Shown piece after piece: positions 56,050 through 64,000 of a stretch of 64,000 bases of DNA. A program made the position numbers and the translations under genes. Each line of letters begins with the position of its first letter. Position 1 is the stretch's first letter. Below the pieces are notes generated by a model. The model searched no databases and was not told where the DNA came from. It saw nothing but the letters and a program-made list of their open reading frames with translations. Where the stretch lies: the NCBI GenBank assembly GCA_003550325.1, contig QKWP01000268.1, positions 285,682 to 349,681 on the forward strand, given 5' to 3'. This stretch comes from Gigaspora rosea (taxonomy: Eukaryota > Glomeromycota > Glomeromycetes > Diversisporales > Gigasporaceae).

Positions 56050-56159
56050 AGAAATCATTTAAAACAGCCGGAACACTAGAACCTCTCTTACCTCACTCTG
56101 CAAGGATATTTCTTTGGCTACCCCTCTCCCCTCTCTTCTAATTAAGTAATTGTTTTTGG

Positions 56160-56282
56160 TTTTCCTGTCGAATTGAAAAAGATTCGTTCAGAAGGGCATA
56201 CTTGAAGCCTCTTGCATTTGTTGCACTGGTATTTTCCTGTCGAATTGAGAAAGATTCGTTCAAAAGGGCATACTTGAAGCCT
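56160..56282 (+). repeat. Two direct repeats in the leader
   Basis: TTTTCCTGTCGAATTGA(A/G)AA through GGGCATACTTGAAGCCT occurs at 56160-56211 and again at 56231-56282, nearly identical, 71 bases apart. Confidence 0.85.
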
Positions 56283-56454
56283 TTGCTTTTGTAGCATTTG
56301 TCTTTTGTTTTAGTATTTTGTTTTGTTAATTTTCTGTTAGTTTTAGAACCAGATTAGAAACCCTCTTACCTCTTAGTTAGTACATTGAAACTCTTACCTA
56401 TTTTCTTACCATTTTAGTTAAAAAAAATTAGTTGTTAAACTTTTAGGTCTCTTT

Positions 56455-57652
56455 ATGACTAGAGTAAATAGAGCCTACCAAATCCATCTTGAACAAATTG
56501 AAGCACACGACACTAACCATATATCTGCTCTCTCTACCACCGTTCTCCAACTCAGTCATCCAGATTTATCTTGTACTATTTGCTATCCACCTTATAGTTT
56601 CCATCGAAGTTTTCGTCGTTTTTGGAACCATTACCGGGATACTTATTTTGCTGGCCGATATTCACAAGTTACCATTGACGCCTTTTTTATTTTAACTCAT
56701 CCAAACAGCTATAATACTTGTAGAGCTGCTACTCATGATATTGTTTTCAGCTGCCGATACCATAATCCTTATTTGGACCCTAAAGAAGTTATTGCTGATT
56801 TACTTCGACGATTCACTCGATATACTCTTGCCGCTACTCTACTAGCAGATTTTCCAGCAAATATCTTTGACCACCATATTGAAGGCCTTACTACTTCTAC
56901 TCTTCCACTTGGCCGCCTTATTGATACACTTGATTACTTTTCACCAAACTACTGACGATCTTGAATTTAGTCTTATACCTACCTCTCGACCTGTACGTAC
57001 CTTACAACCAGAAGATTTAGATAACCAAACAGGACCTTCCTATTCTACTCATACTACTACTTTAGCACCTTACAATGAAGATACTACCCAAATACCTTTT
57101 CCTCACACACTTGCACTTCCAACTTCTTCTCTTAGTAAAATTCCCCTTGACAATCCTTTTCCTATTCAACATACTCCCTCTCCAAACCGAGTTGTTCGAT
57201 TCATACAAAATCTTAACCCAGCTGCATATTTTCCACGTACACCCCAAATCACAACAACCCCACCTCTACCTATAGTTACTGAAGTCTATCCTGAAACCCA
57301 TTTTTCACCTCATAATACTCCTCTACGCACTTCACCTTTTCAACGCCAACGTCAAATCTTTAATCCCCAACTAGATATTGTTCAGCCCCAGATAATTGGA
57401 GCTTATCCTGACCAAGAAATTGTCGACCCAGAAATTCATTAAGAAATAAATTTAGCAAAAGAAAATTTAGAAGAAATAAATTTAGACGGAATTTTAGACG
57501 AATTAACAGAAGTACAAGAAGAAATAAATTATCAAAAAGAACCAGAAGAAGAAGGAATAAATTATCAAGAAGGACAAGAAGAAGAAGAAGTACACTCAGA
57601 ACCAGAATCAAAAGGAACTATAGAAGACGAAGAATCAGAACCAGAATTAGAC
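56455..57652 (+). pseudogene. gag N-terminal part, frameshifted
   Basis: A 166-codon frame from ATG at 56455 (unrecognised, Tyr/His/Phe-rich; YPPYSFHRSFRRFWNHY) ends at 56955. The next frame (open from 56867) takes over at about 56945 with a Pro/Thr-rich linker (TTPPLPIVTEVYPETHF), meets a TAA at 57440-57442, and continues in the same frame with a Glu-rich stretch into the capsid-like part. A single Pro/Thr then Glu-rich linker before the capsid is plausible for the ancestral gag. I recognise no domain in the first part. Confidence 0.6.
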
Positions 57653-58560
57653 ATGGAAGATCAAGCTTTAACTGCTGCTGCTCAAGCTATGACTGCTCTT
57701 GCCAATGCCCTTGGACAAGGTGGTGAAAAGTCCCTTATTAAAATAGACTATTATCGTGGTGATAGAACTCAGGACCCAGTTACCTGGGTTGAGGAATTTG
57801 AACGGGCTGCTAAAGCCAACCATTGGAGCCCTGCTCGCCAAATGGAGTTAGCTGCTGCTTACATGAAGGACAATGCCCAGGAATGGTTCTCTAGCCTTGC
57901 TAATGCCTCAACTCATTTCCATCATGACCGGCATGGCCAGAATGTAAATAGTGTTAATATCTATAGCTTCACTCACCTGTTCAAAGAANGAAAAGTCCCT
58001 TATTAAAATAGACTATTATCGTGGTGATGGAACTCAGGACCCAGTTACCTGGGTTGAGGAATTTGAACAGGCTGCTAAAGCCAACGATTGGAGCCCTGCT
58101 CGCCAATTGGAGTTAGCTGCTGCTTACATGAAGGACAATGCCCAGGAATGGTTCTCTAGCCTTGCTAATGCCCAACTCATTTCCATCATGACCGGCATGG
58201 CCAGAATGTAAATGGTGTTAATATCTATAGCTTCACTCACCTGTTCAAAGAAAAATTTAGCACTACCAAGCAAAAGGCTGCTTGGCAGAAACAACTTTTT
58301 GAAATCAAACAAGGCACAGACACTGTTGATACTTACGTTAGTCGTTTTAAACAATTGAAAGGATATGTAGACCCCCTCAATAATTTCCCAGCTGCTGTTA
58401 TGATCCAGTTCTTTATCCAAGGATTTCGACCCGAATATGCTATGAATGTCCAAGCTGCTGAACCTGCTAACTTGGCTGCTGCTATTACCGAAGCACGTAA
58501 ATGGGAAACAGGATGGATGATGGCCTCTGAACATAATGCTAATGATACCAACCAAGCTAT
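57653..58560 (+). pseudogene. gag capsid (retrotransposon gag domain), with internal duplication
   Basis: Typical Ty3/gypsy gag motifs: DPVTWVEEFERAAKANHWS, AAAYMKDNAQEWF, FTHLFKE, then TYVSRFKQLKGYV and MIQFFIQGFRPEY. 57725-57988 and 57990-58252 are near-identical tandem copies joined by a single N at 57989; the second copy lacks one base. The capsid role is virus-like particle assembly. With one copy removed the frame would run through, so the duplication probably comes from assembly. Confidence 0.8.
57725..58252 (+). repeat. 264-bp tandem duplication joined by one N
   Basis: Unit 1 57725-57988 and unit 2 57990-58252 differ at only about six positions. The single N exactly at the joint suggests a scaffolder join of overlapping contigs or haplotypes. 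Confidence 0.85.
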
Positions 58561-59060
58561 CGAGCCCTTACTGAACAAATTGCTAAGCTCAGTATTAATC
58601 TCGCTGAAAAACAAGCTGCTCCTCCTACTGTTACTCCTGCCTACTACACCGACCAAAGCAAGGACCGACTCCAATCTAATGCTGGAAATGCCACCTGCTA
58701 TTACTGTGGACAAAAAGAACATTTCATCCGGAATTGCTATACTCGATACCAGGACAACAGGAAAGACTACCAGAGATACCAATCCCGAGGCAGAAGCAGT
58801 AATTATTCCTCTAGGAATAACCGATCATATGATAGATCCAGATCCAGAAACAGAAGCCAATCCAGGGATAGAAATTATAACCACTCTGGATATGACCGAT
58901 CCAGGAGTCGAAGCCAGTCCCATGACAGATACAGAAATAACCGGAACCATCATTCTTTTGATCGATCCAAATCACGCAATCAATCATCTACTCCCTCCCT
59001 CGTGATGTTTACACTCTTGACACTGCCAATGACTATACCTATGAACAATTCGAAGCCTTT
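58561..59060 (+). pseudogene. gag zinc knuckle and Arg/Ser-rich tail
   Basis: In a shifted frame relative to the capsid. A CCHC knuckle CYYCGQKEHFIRNC (from 58696) is followed by a tract of repeated SRSRNRSQSRDR type. The nucleocapsid role is RNA binding. The frame ends at about 59060, and the protease continues in another frame. Confidence 0.75.
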
Positions 59061-59334
59061 TTAGTTAATGATTCTATTAGAATTGCTGTCGCCAATTATT
59101 TAGTTGAAAATCCTAAAACTACCCAGATTCAGACACCTACCTATACCACTCCTGTCAAATGCAATATCAAACTGAATGGAAAACCTTATTATGCTGTAAT
59201 TGACAGTGGTGCTGCTGTTAGTATGATTTCTAACCAGGTTGTCAAAGAACTTGGGTTGAAAATAGAAGCACCCTCTTCTAGCCTTATTGTCTCAGCTACT
59301 GGACCCTCTGTCCGACCCCCTAGGCATCATTAAG
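59005..59334 (+). pseudogene. Aspartic protease of the gypsy element
   Basis: The frame runs from about RDVYTLD (near 58999) and carries the retropepsin active site VIDSGAAVSMIS (Asp codon at 59202). It stops at 59332-59334 soon after SATGPSVRPP; the expected ILG/LLG partner strand (YSLLLGNDW) lies in the next frame at about 59398-59427, showing a frameshift near 59315. Confidence 0.75.
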
Positions 59335-60240
59335 AACTTGCCTATTGAAATTGAAAGAACCACTATTCCCATGGATGTTGAAGTGATGAATGCTACTTCT
59401 TATTCATTACTTTTAGGAAATGACTGGTCACAGAAAGTAGATGCCACCTACAGTTGGAAAAATAAGGCTTACACTTTTAGATGGAGCAAAAAGAAAATCC
59501 ATGTGCCCACTACTTATAAACATGACCAACCTTTACCTGCCCAACCAACTATTACTGACGAAAAGGAACTAGAAAAGTTTGAACAGGAATACCTCCGTCC
59601 AAAAGAAGCTTATGTGATAGAAATTGAACCCGATAATTGGACAACCGTTACCCACAGATCCAGACCCAGCGCCTCATTCACTAAACAAAAATGTGGACGC
59701 TGTTACTCCTACAACCACCTTTATGCTGACTGTCCAAACAATGAATGTTATCGTTGTCGTCGCTATGGACACCTAGCTGCACATTGCTCTAAACAAGCCC
59801 CAAACGAAATGTTTGCAAAACCTGCTCTCAACCCAGACATCTGTATAAGGACAGTCCTGATAACCTATGTTACCAATGCAAACAGTATGGACACATTAGT
59901 GCCAACTGCCCCCAATCGACCCAGATCTTGGAAAACCAATAATATCAATGTAGTTGCCAACCTCAGGAAGTGAATGCCAATCGGCTACCCCACTTTTTCC
60001 CTTTTAGAGTTAACCATTGTTGTAAATGCAAGGTACCCAAAAGACCAGAAGAAATCAGGCCTTTTGAACAAACCTCAATTTGCAAAGGAAGTTGGATTGA
60101 CTTCCACCGAGACCTAGATCCAGAAGATCCACAAAGTATAGAGTTCTTTACAAATGGTGAAGGCCGAGGAACACTAACGGAATGTAAGCTCTGTAGAGAG
60201 CAAGAAATTAGATCAAAAATGATCAAACTTGATTCTATTT
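59287..60240 (+). pseudogene. Cys-rich module after protease, frameshifted
   Basis: After the protease C-terminal part come two CCHC knuckles (CGRCYSYNHLYADC, CYRCRRYGHLAAHC) in the first frame and a third (CYQCKQYGHISANC) about 25 codons later in another frame. Further Cys pairs follow (CCKCKVP, ECKLCREQ) in the frame open at 59970-60242. Zinc knuckles normally sit in gag, before protease; here a second cluster follows it. Role unknown; presumably nucleic-acid binding. Confidence 0.6.
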
Positions 60241-60272
60241 GAGAAGATACCTGATTCTGTAATCTTGAATGC

Positions 60273-61004
60273 TTGTATGCATATAAAGCTGCTAAGGATG
60301 TGGAATGGAATTCCAACTACAACTTATGGACTCGAGTACACCATTATACTGAATCCACCAGAAATGCAGGACATACATATGACCTTAACCAAAGTCGAAT
60401 TTATCGACTCGCCCAGATACAGATTGGAGAAAGTGATGAAGACCTCGCTCATGCTCTGGAGCCCCAGGCCGCTGACCTATCTAACCAAGACTATACCTAT
60501 AACGAAGTCAATGTTATCATGAGAGCCTCCCAAGTCCAATTGAGTGAAACTAAAGAAAAAACTCTACAAAGGATCTTAGAAGAATCCTTTGATACTAGTT
60601 ATCCAGATTTTGATCAAAGGAAAGCCATAGAAAACTTGCAAAGAAATTTCCAAGGAACTGTTGGACTCTGTAAGGAATGTATTATGGCCAAAAAGAACAC
60701 TAAGTTAGAACAATTTAACTCCTATTGTGAGGAATGTTATAAAGCACTTTACCCTCCTCCATACCCAAAAGTTCTATCTCCTCCAACCTCTCCAACACCA
60801 GAATCACCTATCATTGCACCAATAAAAACTGTGTCAACAACTTTAGAATCTACAGACCTAGTCCCTCTCCTTCAGGAACAGATTAGGCAACAGGTCCAAA
60901 TTATTGCTCTGCTACAGGAACAAGCTAAAACTTTTGAACACCAGGACCAGACCATAAAGAAATTACAAGCTCGGGTGAATTATTTTGAAAACTTCCATCA
61001 TTGA
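60273..61004 (+). CDS. Uncharacterised segment between protease and RT
   Basis: An open frame of 243 codons. It has two Cys pairs (LCKECIMAKKN, YCEECYKALYPP), a Pro-rich linker (PPYPKVLSPPTSPTPESP) and a C-terminal coiled-coil-like stretch (LLQEQIRQQVQIIALLQEQ). No similarity that I recognise. It ends 78 bases before the RT frame opens. Part of the polyprotein rather than a host gene, by position. The listed start is only the first ATG; the frame may be entered from upstream. Confidence 0.5.
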   Translation: MYAYKAAKDVEWNSNYNLWTRVHHYTESTRNAGHTYDLNQSRIYRLAQIQIGESDEDLAHALEPQAADLSNQDYTYNEVNVIMRASQVQLSETKEKTLQRILEESFDTSYPDFDQRKAIENLQRNFQGTVGLCKECIMAKKNTKLEQFNSYCEECYKALYPPPYPKVLSPPTSPTPESPIIAPIKTVSTTLESTDLVPLLQEQIRQQVQIIALLQEQAKTFEHQDQTIKKLQARVNYFENFHH

Positions 61005-61081
61005 TTAAGGGATTTGTACAATGAATCCTCTTCCTCTATTACCCCTGTCTCCAATTTTAATAATGGTGGTGCTCAAAATTT

Positions 61082-62611
61082 TTGAGTCATCCTAAGCAAG
61101 ATCAAAAACTACTCGAAGATACAGACAATCCTAGACCCAGAATTATTCGAGAAATTTACACTGTGACTCAGAAAATCAAACTAAAAGTAGGACCCTTAAC
61201 TACTCACCAAGGAGCCCAATTTCGACAACTGCTTCTTGAATTTGCTGACCTCTTTGCAAAAGATATGACCCAATTAGGTAAAACTGATCTAGTAACCCAT
61301 AGAATTTTTACTGACGACGTACCTCCTGTCAGTTCTCGCCCTTATATGGTACCTCTCACTGAACAAACATTTATTAATAAAGAGGTACAACGAATGTTGG
61401 ATAACAGGTTAATAAAAGAGTCCTCTAGCCCTTGGGCCTCTCCCGTTGTGTTAGTAACAAAGAAAAATGGAAAGAAAAGATTTTGTATAGATTATAGAAA
61501 ACTCAATGCCGTTACCAAAAAGGACCAATACCCTTTACCCCGAATAGATGAAATGCTTGACTCACTTGCTGGAGCTACCTATTTTTCCACCCTTGACCTC
61601 ATGAGTGGATACTGGCAAGTAAAAGTACACCAAGAAGATAGAGAGAAAACTGCTTTCATCACTAGATATGGAACATACGAGTTCAACGTCATGCCCTTTG
61701 GATTGTGTAATGACCCTACCACCTTTCAACGCCTTATAAATAAAGTTTATAAAGGCATAGCTTACAAATATGTAGTAGTATACCTGGATGATACCAATGT
61801 CTTCTCACAAATATTTGATGACCATATTAAACATTTAAAAGAAGTATTCACCAGGATACGTGAAGTGGGATTGAAGTTAAACATTGAAAAATGTAATTTT
61901 TGGATGAAACGCCTACCTTTCCTAGGACATATAATAGAAGAAAAGGGAATCTCTCCAGATCCAGACAAAATAATTGCTGTTCAGAAAATCCAACCTCCAA
62001 GAAGTGTTACCCAGCTACGCTCATTCTTAGACCTCGCTAGATACTATCGACAGTTCATTAAACACTTCTCCTCTATTGCCCATCCGCTTAACCAATTGCT
62101 ACATAAGGACAATACTTATGAATGGAATGACCAATGTCAAAAAGCCTTTGATGAACTGAAACATTGGTTGACTACTGCCCCTATCCTTATCTACCCTAAC
62201 TATAAACAAGAATTTATTCTAGCCACCGATGCCTCTTATACTGGATTCGGTGCCACTTTAAGCCAGATAGCTGAGGATAAAAAGGAACACCCTATTGCCT
62301 ATGCTAGTAAAAGCTTGAAAAAGGAAGAAATGAACTATGAAGCAACTGAATTAGAATGAGCTGCCATAGTATGGGCCATTGAACATTTTCATAAATATTT
62401 TGGTACAAGCCATTTCACGCTAGTTACAGACCACTCTGCTCTCAAATGGTTGAAATCTTCTCAACCAAAAGGACGTTTAGGATGCTGGATGATGAAACTC
62501 CAACCCTATTATTTTACTATTGTACATAAACCCAGAAGAATCCATTCAAATGTTGATGCTCTTTCTCAATTACCGACCCAGACACACTCCTCTACTACTG
62601 CTGTTACATGA
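61082..62611 (+). pseudogene. Reverse transcriptase and RNase H of the gypsy element
   Basis: RT motifs in order: SPWASPVVLVTKKNGKKRFC, DYRKLNAVTKKDQYPLP, YFSTLDLMSGYWQ, TAFITRYGTYEFNVMPFGLC, catalytic VVVYLDD (usual form Y[V/L]DD), LGHIIEEKGI. RNase H starts at LATDASYTGFGATLSQ (Asp). TGA at 62357-62359 interrupts RNase H (ELE-stop-AAIVWAIEHF), after which the same frame continues through LVTDHSALKWL and SNVDALSQLP to TGA 62609-62611. Possible damaging changes: CNDPTTFQRL where CNAPATFQRL is common, and SFLDLARYY where SFLGLASYY is common. Confidence 0.88.
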
Positions 62612-63078
62612 ATTTGGACCAATACCAAAATTTAATAGAGTACTTAGAAACAGACACACTCCCCTCTAACTTAACGGACAATGAAAAACGGACAATTATT
62701 AATCAATCTAGACATTATAAAGTAAAGAACAAATTATTATATAAAAAGAATCGAAAAGACCCAGACAAACCTATTAGAGTAATCAAATGGACCGAAGTTG
62801 AACCAATTTTGTATATGATGTATAGTTATCCTACCACTGGACATTTAGGAACAGATGCTATGTATTATAAAATATTTGAGCGTTACTATTGGGATCAAAT
62901 GTACAAGGATGTTCAAAATTATGTTCGCTCATGTGAAGTTTGCCAAAAACAAGGCAAAAGCAAAAGAAAAGAACCTCTCCACCCTATTCAAGTTGGAAGA
63001 GCCTTTGAATGAATAGGCATAGATCTAGTAGGACCTCTACCAATAACCGCTCGCAACAACCGTTATATTATTGCGCAA
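62608..63078 (+). pseudogene. Integrase N-terminal zinc-binding part
   Basis: Contains the integrase HHCC region: GHLGTDAMYYKIFERYYW and CEVCQKQG. The usual first His, about six residues before GHLG, is Tyr here (MYSYPTTGH). TGA at 63010-63012 (AFE-stop-IGIDLVGPLP) and a frame change near 63075 break it from the core. Confidence 0.75.
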
Positions 63079-63892
63079 CTGATTACCTTACTCGCTGGCC
63101 TGAAGCTAAAGCTGTACCAGATGCAGGTGCAGAAACTCTAGCAAAGTTCATTTTCGAAGAAATTGTTTGTAGACATGGAGTCCCCAAGATTATTCTTTCT
63201 AATAATGGAAAGAATTTTACTAGTGAAGTTGTTAGAATATTGTGTGAAAAATTTTTAATAAAACACATATTCTCCTCACCTTATCACCCCCAAACCAATG
63301 GAATGGTTGAAAGATTAAATAGAACACTTTGCAATTCTCTTGCAAAAGTTACAGAAAATATTGAAGAATGGGACCTAAACATATCTGCTGTATTGTTTGC
63401 ATACAGAACCAAAAGACATGCAACCACTGGATATACCCCTTTCCACTTAGTATATGATAGACAGGCTATCCTACTCATTGAAACTGTTATCCCTATAGAC
63501 CCAGCCAACGCAGATGAAGAAATATCATTAGAAAACAGTATATTACAAAGAGCCTTTGAATTAATAGAAGAATTACCATACCAACATAATACTGCCAGAG
63601 AAAATACAATTAAATCCCAAAAGAAACAGAAAGTTAGATTTGACTCCAGAATACAAAAGAAGAATTTGAAATTGGAGATAAAGTTTGGGTACAAAGAAAA
63701 GACATTGAAGCCTCTCGCTCTGCAAAGTTTGAAGAGAAAAGAATAGGACCATTTATTATTAAAGAAAAATTAAATAATGGTGCCTATAAACTGTGTACAA
63801 TAGATGGAAAGACATTAAAGCAATATTATAATAGTGATCGTCTTGTCAGATACTTTGAGAAACAGAATTGGCAACCTATAATTGTCATTTAG
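63009..63892 (+). pseudogene. Integrase core and C-terminal part
   Basis: The core has ATDYLTRWPEA (first Asp), LSNNGKNF (second catalytic position, normally SDxG; here Asn) and SSPYHPQTNGMVERLNRTL (Glu). Residues after RFDSRIQKK drift out of frame near 63655; the right frame then carries IGDKVWVQRKD and KRIGPFIIKEKL (GPY/F-like) to TAG at 63890-63892. Loss of the second Asp alone should abolish strand transfer. Confidence 0.82.
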
Positions 63893-64000
63893 AATTTCTA
63901 GGAAGAAATTTTTAAAACGGATGGAAACACAGCCTCAAATATTGTGTATAACAAACAATTCTTTAGAATTTATAAACATAGAAAATCGAATTTTTAATTC
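63893..64000 (+). other. Gypsy 3' untranslated part
   Basis: AT-rich, no gene. Polypurine tract and 3' LTR not yet reached, so they lie beyond the window. Confidence 0.6.

Larger units (their letters stand above)
55482..64000 (+). mobile_element. Ty3/gypsy LTR retrotransposon, degenerate, 3' end outside window
   Basis: Order: 5' LTR (55482-56032), PBS, gag with CCHC knuckle, aspartic protease, a Cys-rich/coiled-coil module, reverse transcriptase, RNase H, then integrase. RT before integrase is the Ty3/gypsy order. At least seven frame changes or stops separate the pieces, and the integrase catalytic triad is altered, so the copy is dead. It entered the satellite at 55481; the last five bases before the LTR are TATAG, which predicts TATAG just after the 3' LTR. 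Confidence 0.9.

Noticed and set aside
57360-57611. Leu-rich minus-strand frame
   Set aside because: Antisense shadow of the Glu-rich gag linker.

Overview
This window looks like nuclear DNA of a filamentous fungus, most likely an arbuscular mycorrhizal fungus (Glomeromycotina). The evidence is very low GC, genes cut by many short GT-AG introns, one BTB/BACK/TLDc gene and one HSP70-12A-like gene (two families known to be expanded in Rhizophagus and relatives), and a load of Ty3/gypsy, hAT, MULE, MITE and tRNA-headed retroposon copies. The organism call is inference: no rRNA or other marker is present. There is one 573-base assembly gap (52951-53523) and one isolated N (57989).

Only three genes look intact. 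(1) 7739-9551, plus strand: a two-exon BTB-BACK-TLDc protein of 571 aa. (2) 16166-18792, minus strand: a ten-exon HSP70-like ATPase of 550 aa, in phase throughout only if a 5-nucleotide microexon is included. (3) 21695-23644, minus strand: a single-exon 649-aa protein of unknown function with low-complexity ends, a coiled coil and a globular middle. Nothing suggests these genes act together; they sit among repeats.

Region by region: 1-7400 is an almost continuous string of inverted-repeat (MITE or foldback) elements, several with exact 8-bp target duplications. 9552-16165 has more of the same, plus a possible promoter with a decayed exon near 15300-15857. 18793-21694 and 23645-28200 are AT-rich DNA with MITEs. 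29427-30041 is a tRNA-headed retroposon with a 16-bp target duplication. 31300-35754 and 40447-42490 are very AT-rich repeats, split by a 4.7-kb Mutator-like element (35755-40438) with 300-340 bp terminal inverted repeats and a broken transposase. 42491-49052 is a three-level nest: a MITE interrupted by a tRNA-headed retroposon, itself interrupted by a 5-kb hAT transposon with an 8-bp duplication. 49654-50761 is a deletion derivative of a related hAT with another MITE inside it. 51577-54500 holds a second retroposon copy and the gap. 54523-55481 is a satellite split by a TA-inserted MITE. From 55482 to the window end lies a degenerate Ty3/gypsy element (5' LTR, gag, protease, an unusual Cys-rich module, RT, RNase H, integrase); its 3' LTR is outside the window.

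Three themes recur. Transposase and pol frames are broken by stops, several at positions where tryptophan is expected, fitting G-to-A decay. Many MITEs carry telomere-like TTAGGG stretches in their centres. Insertions within insertions allow relative dating. I see no CRISPR array, functional tRNA gene or rRNA gene.
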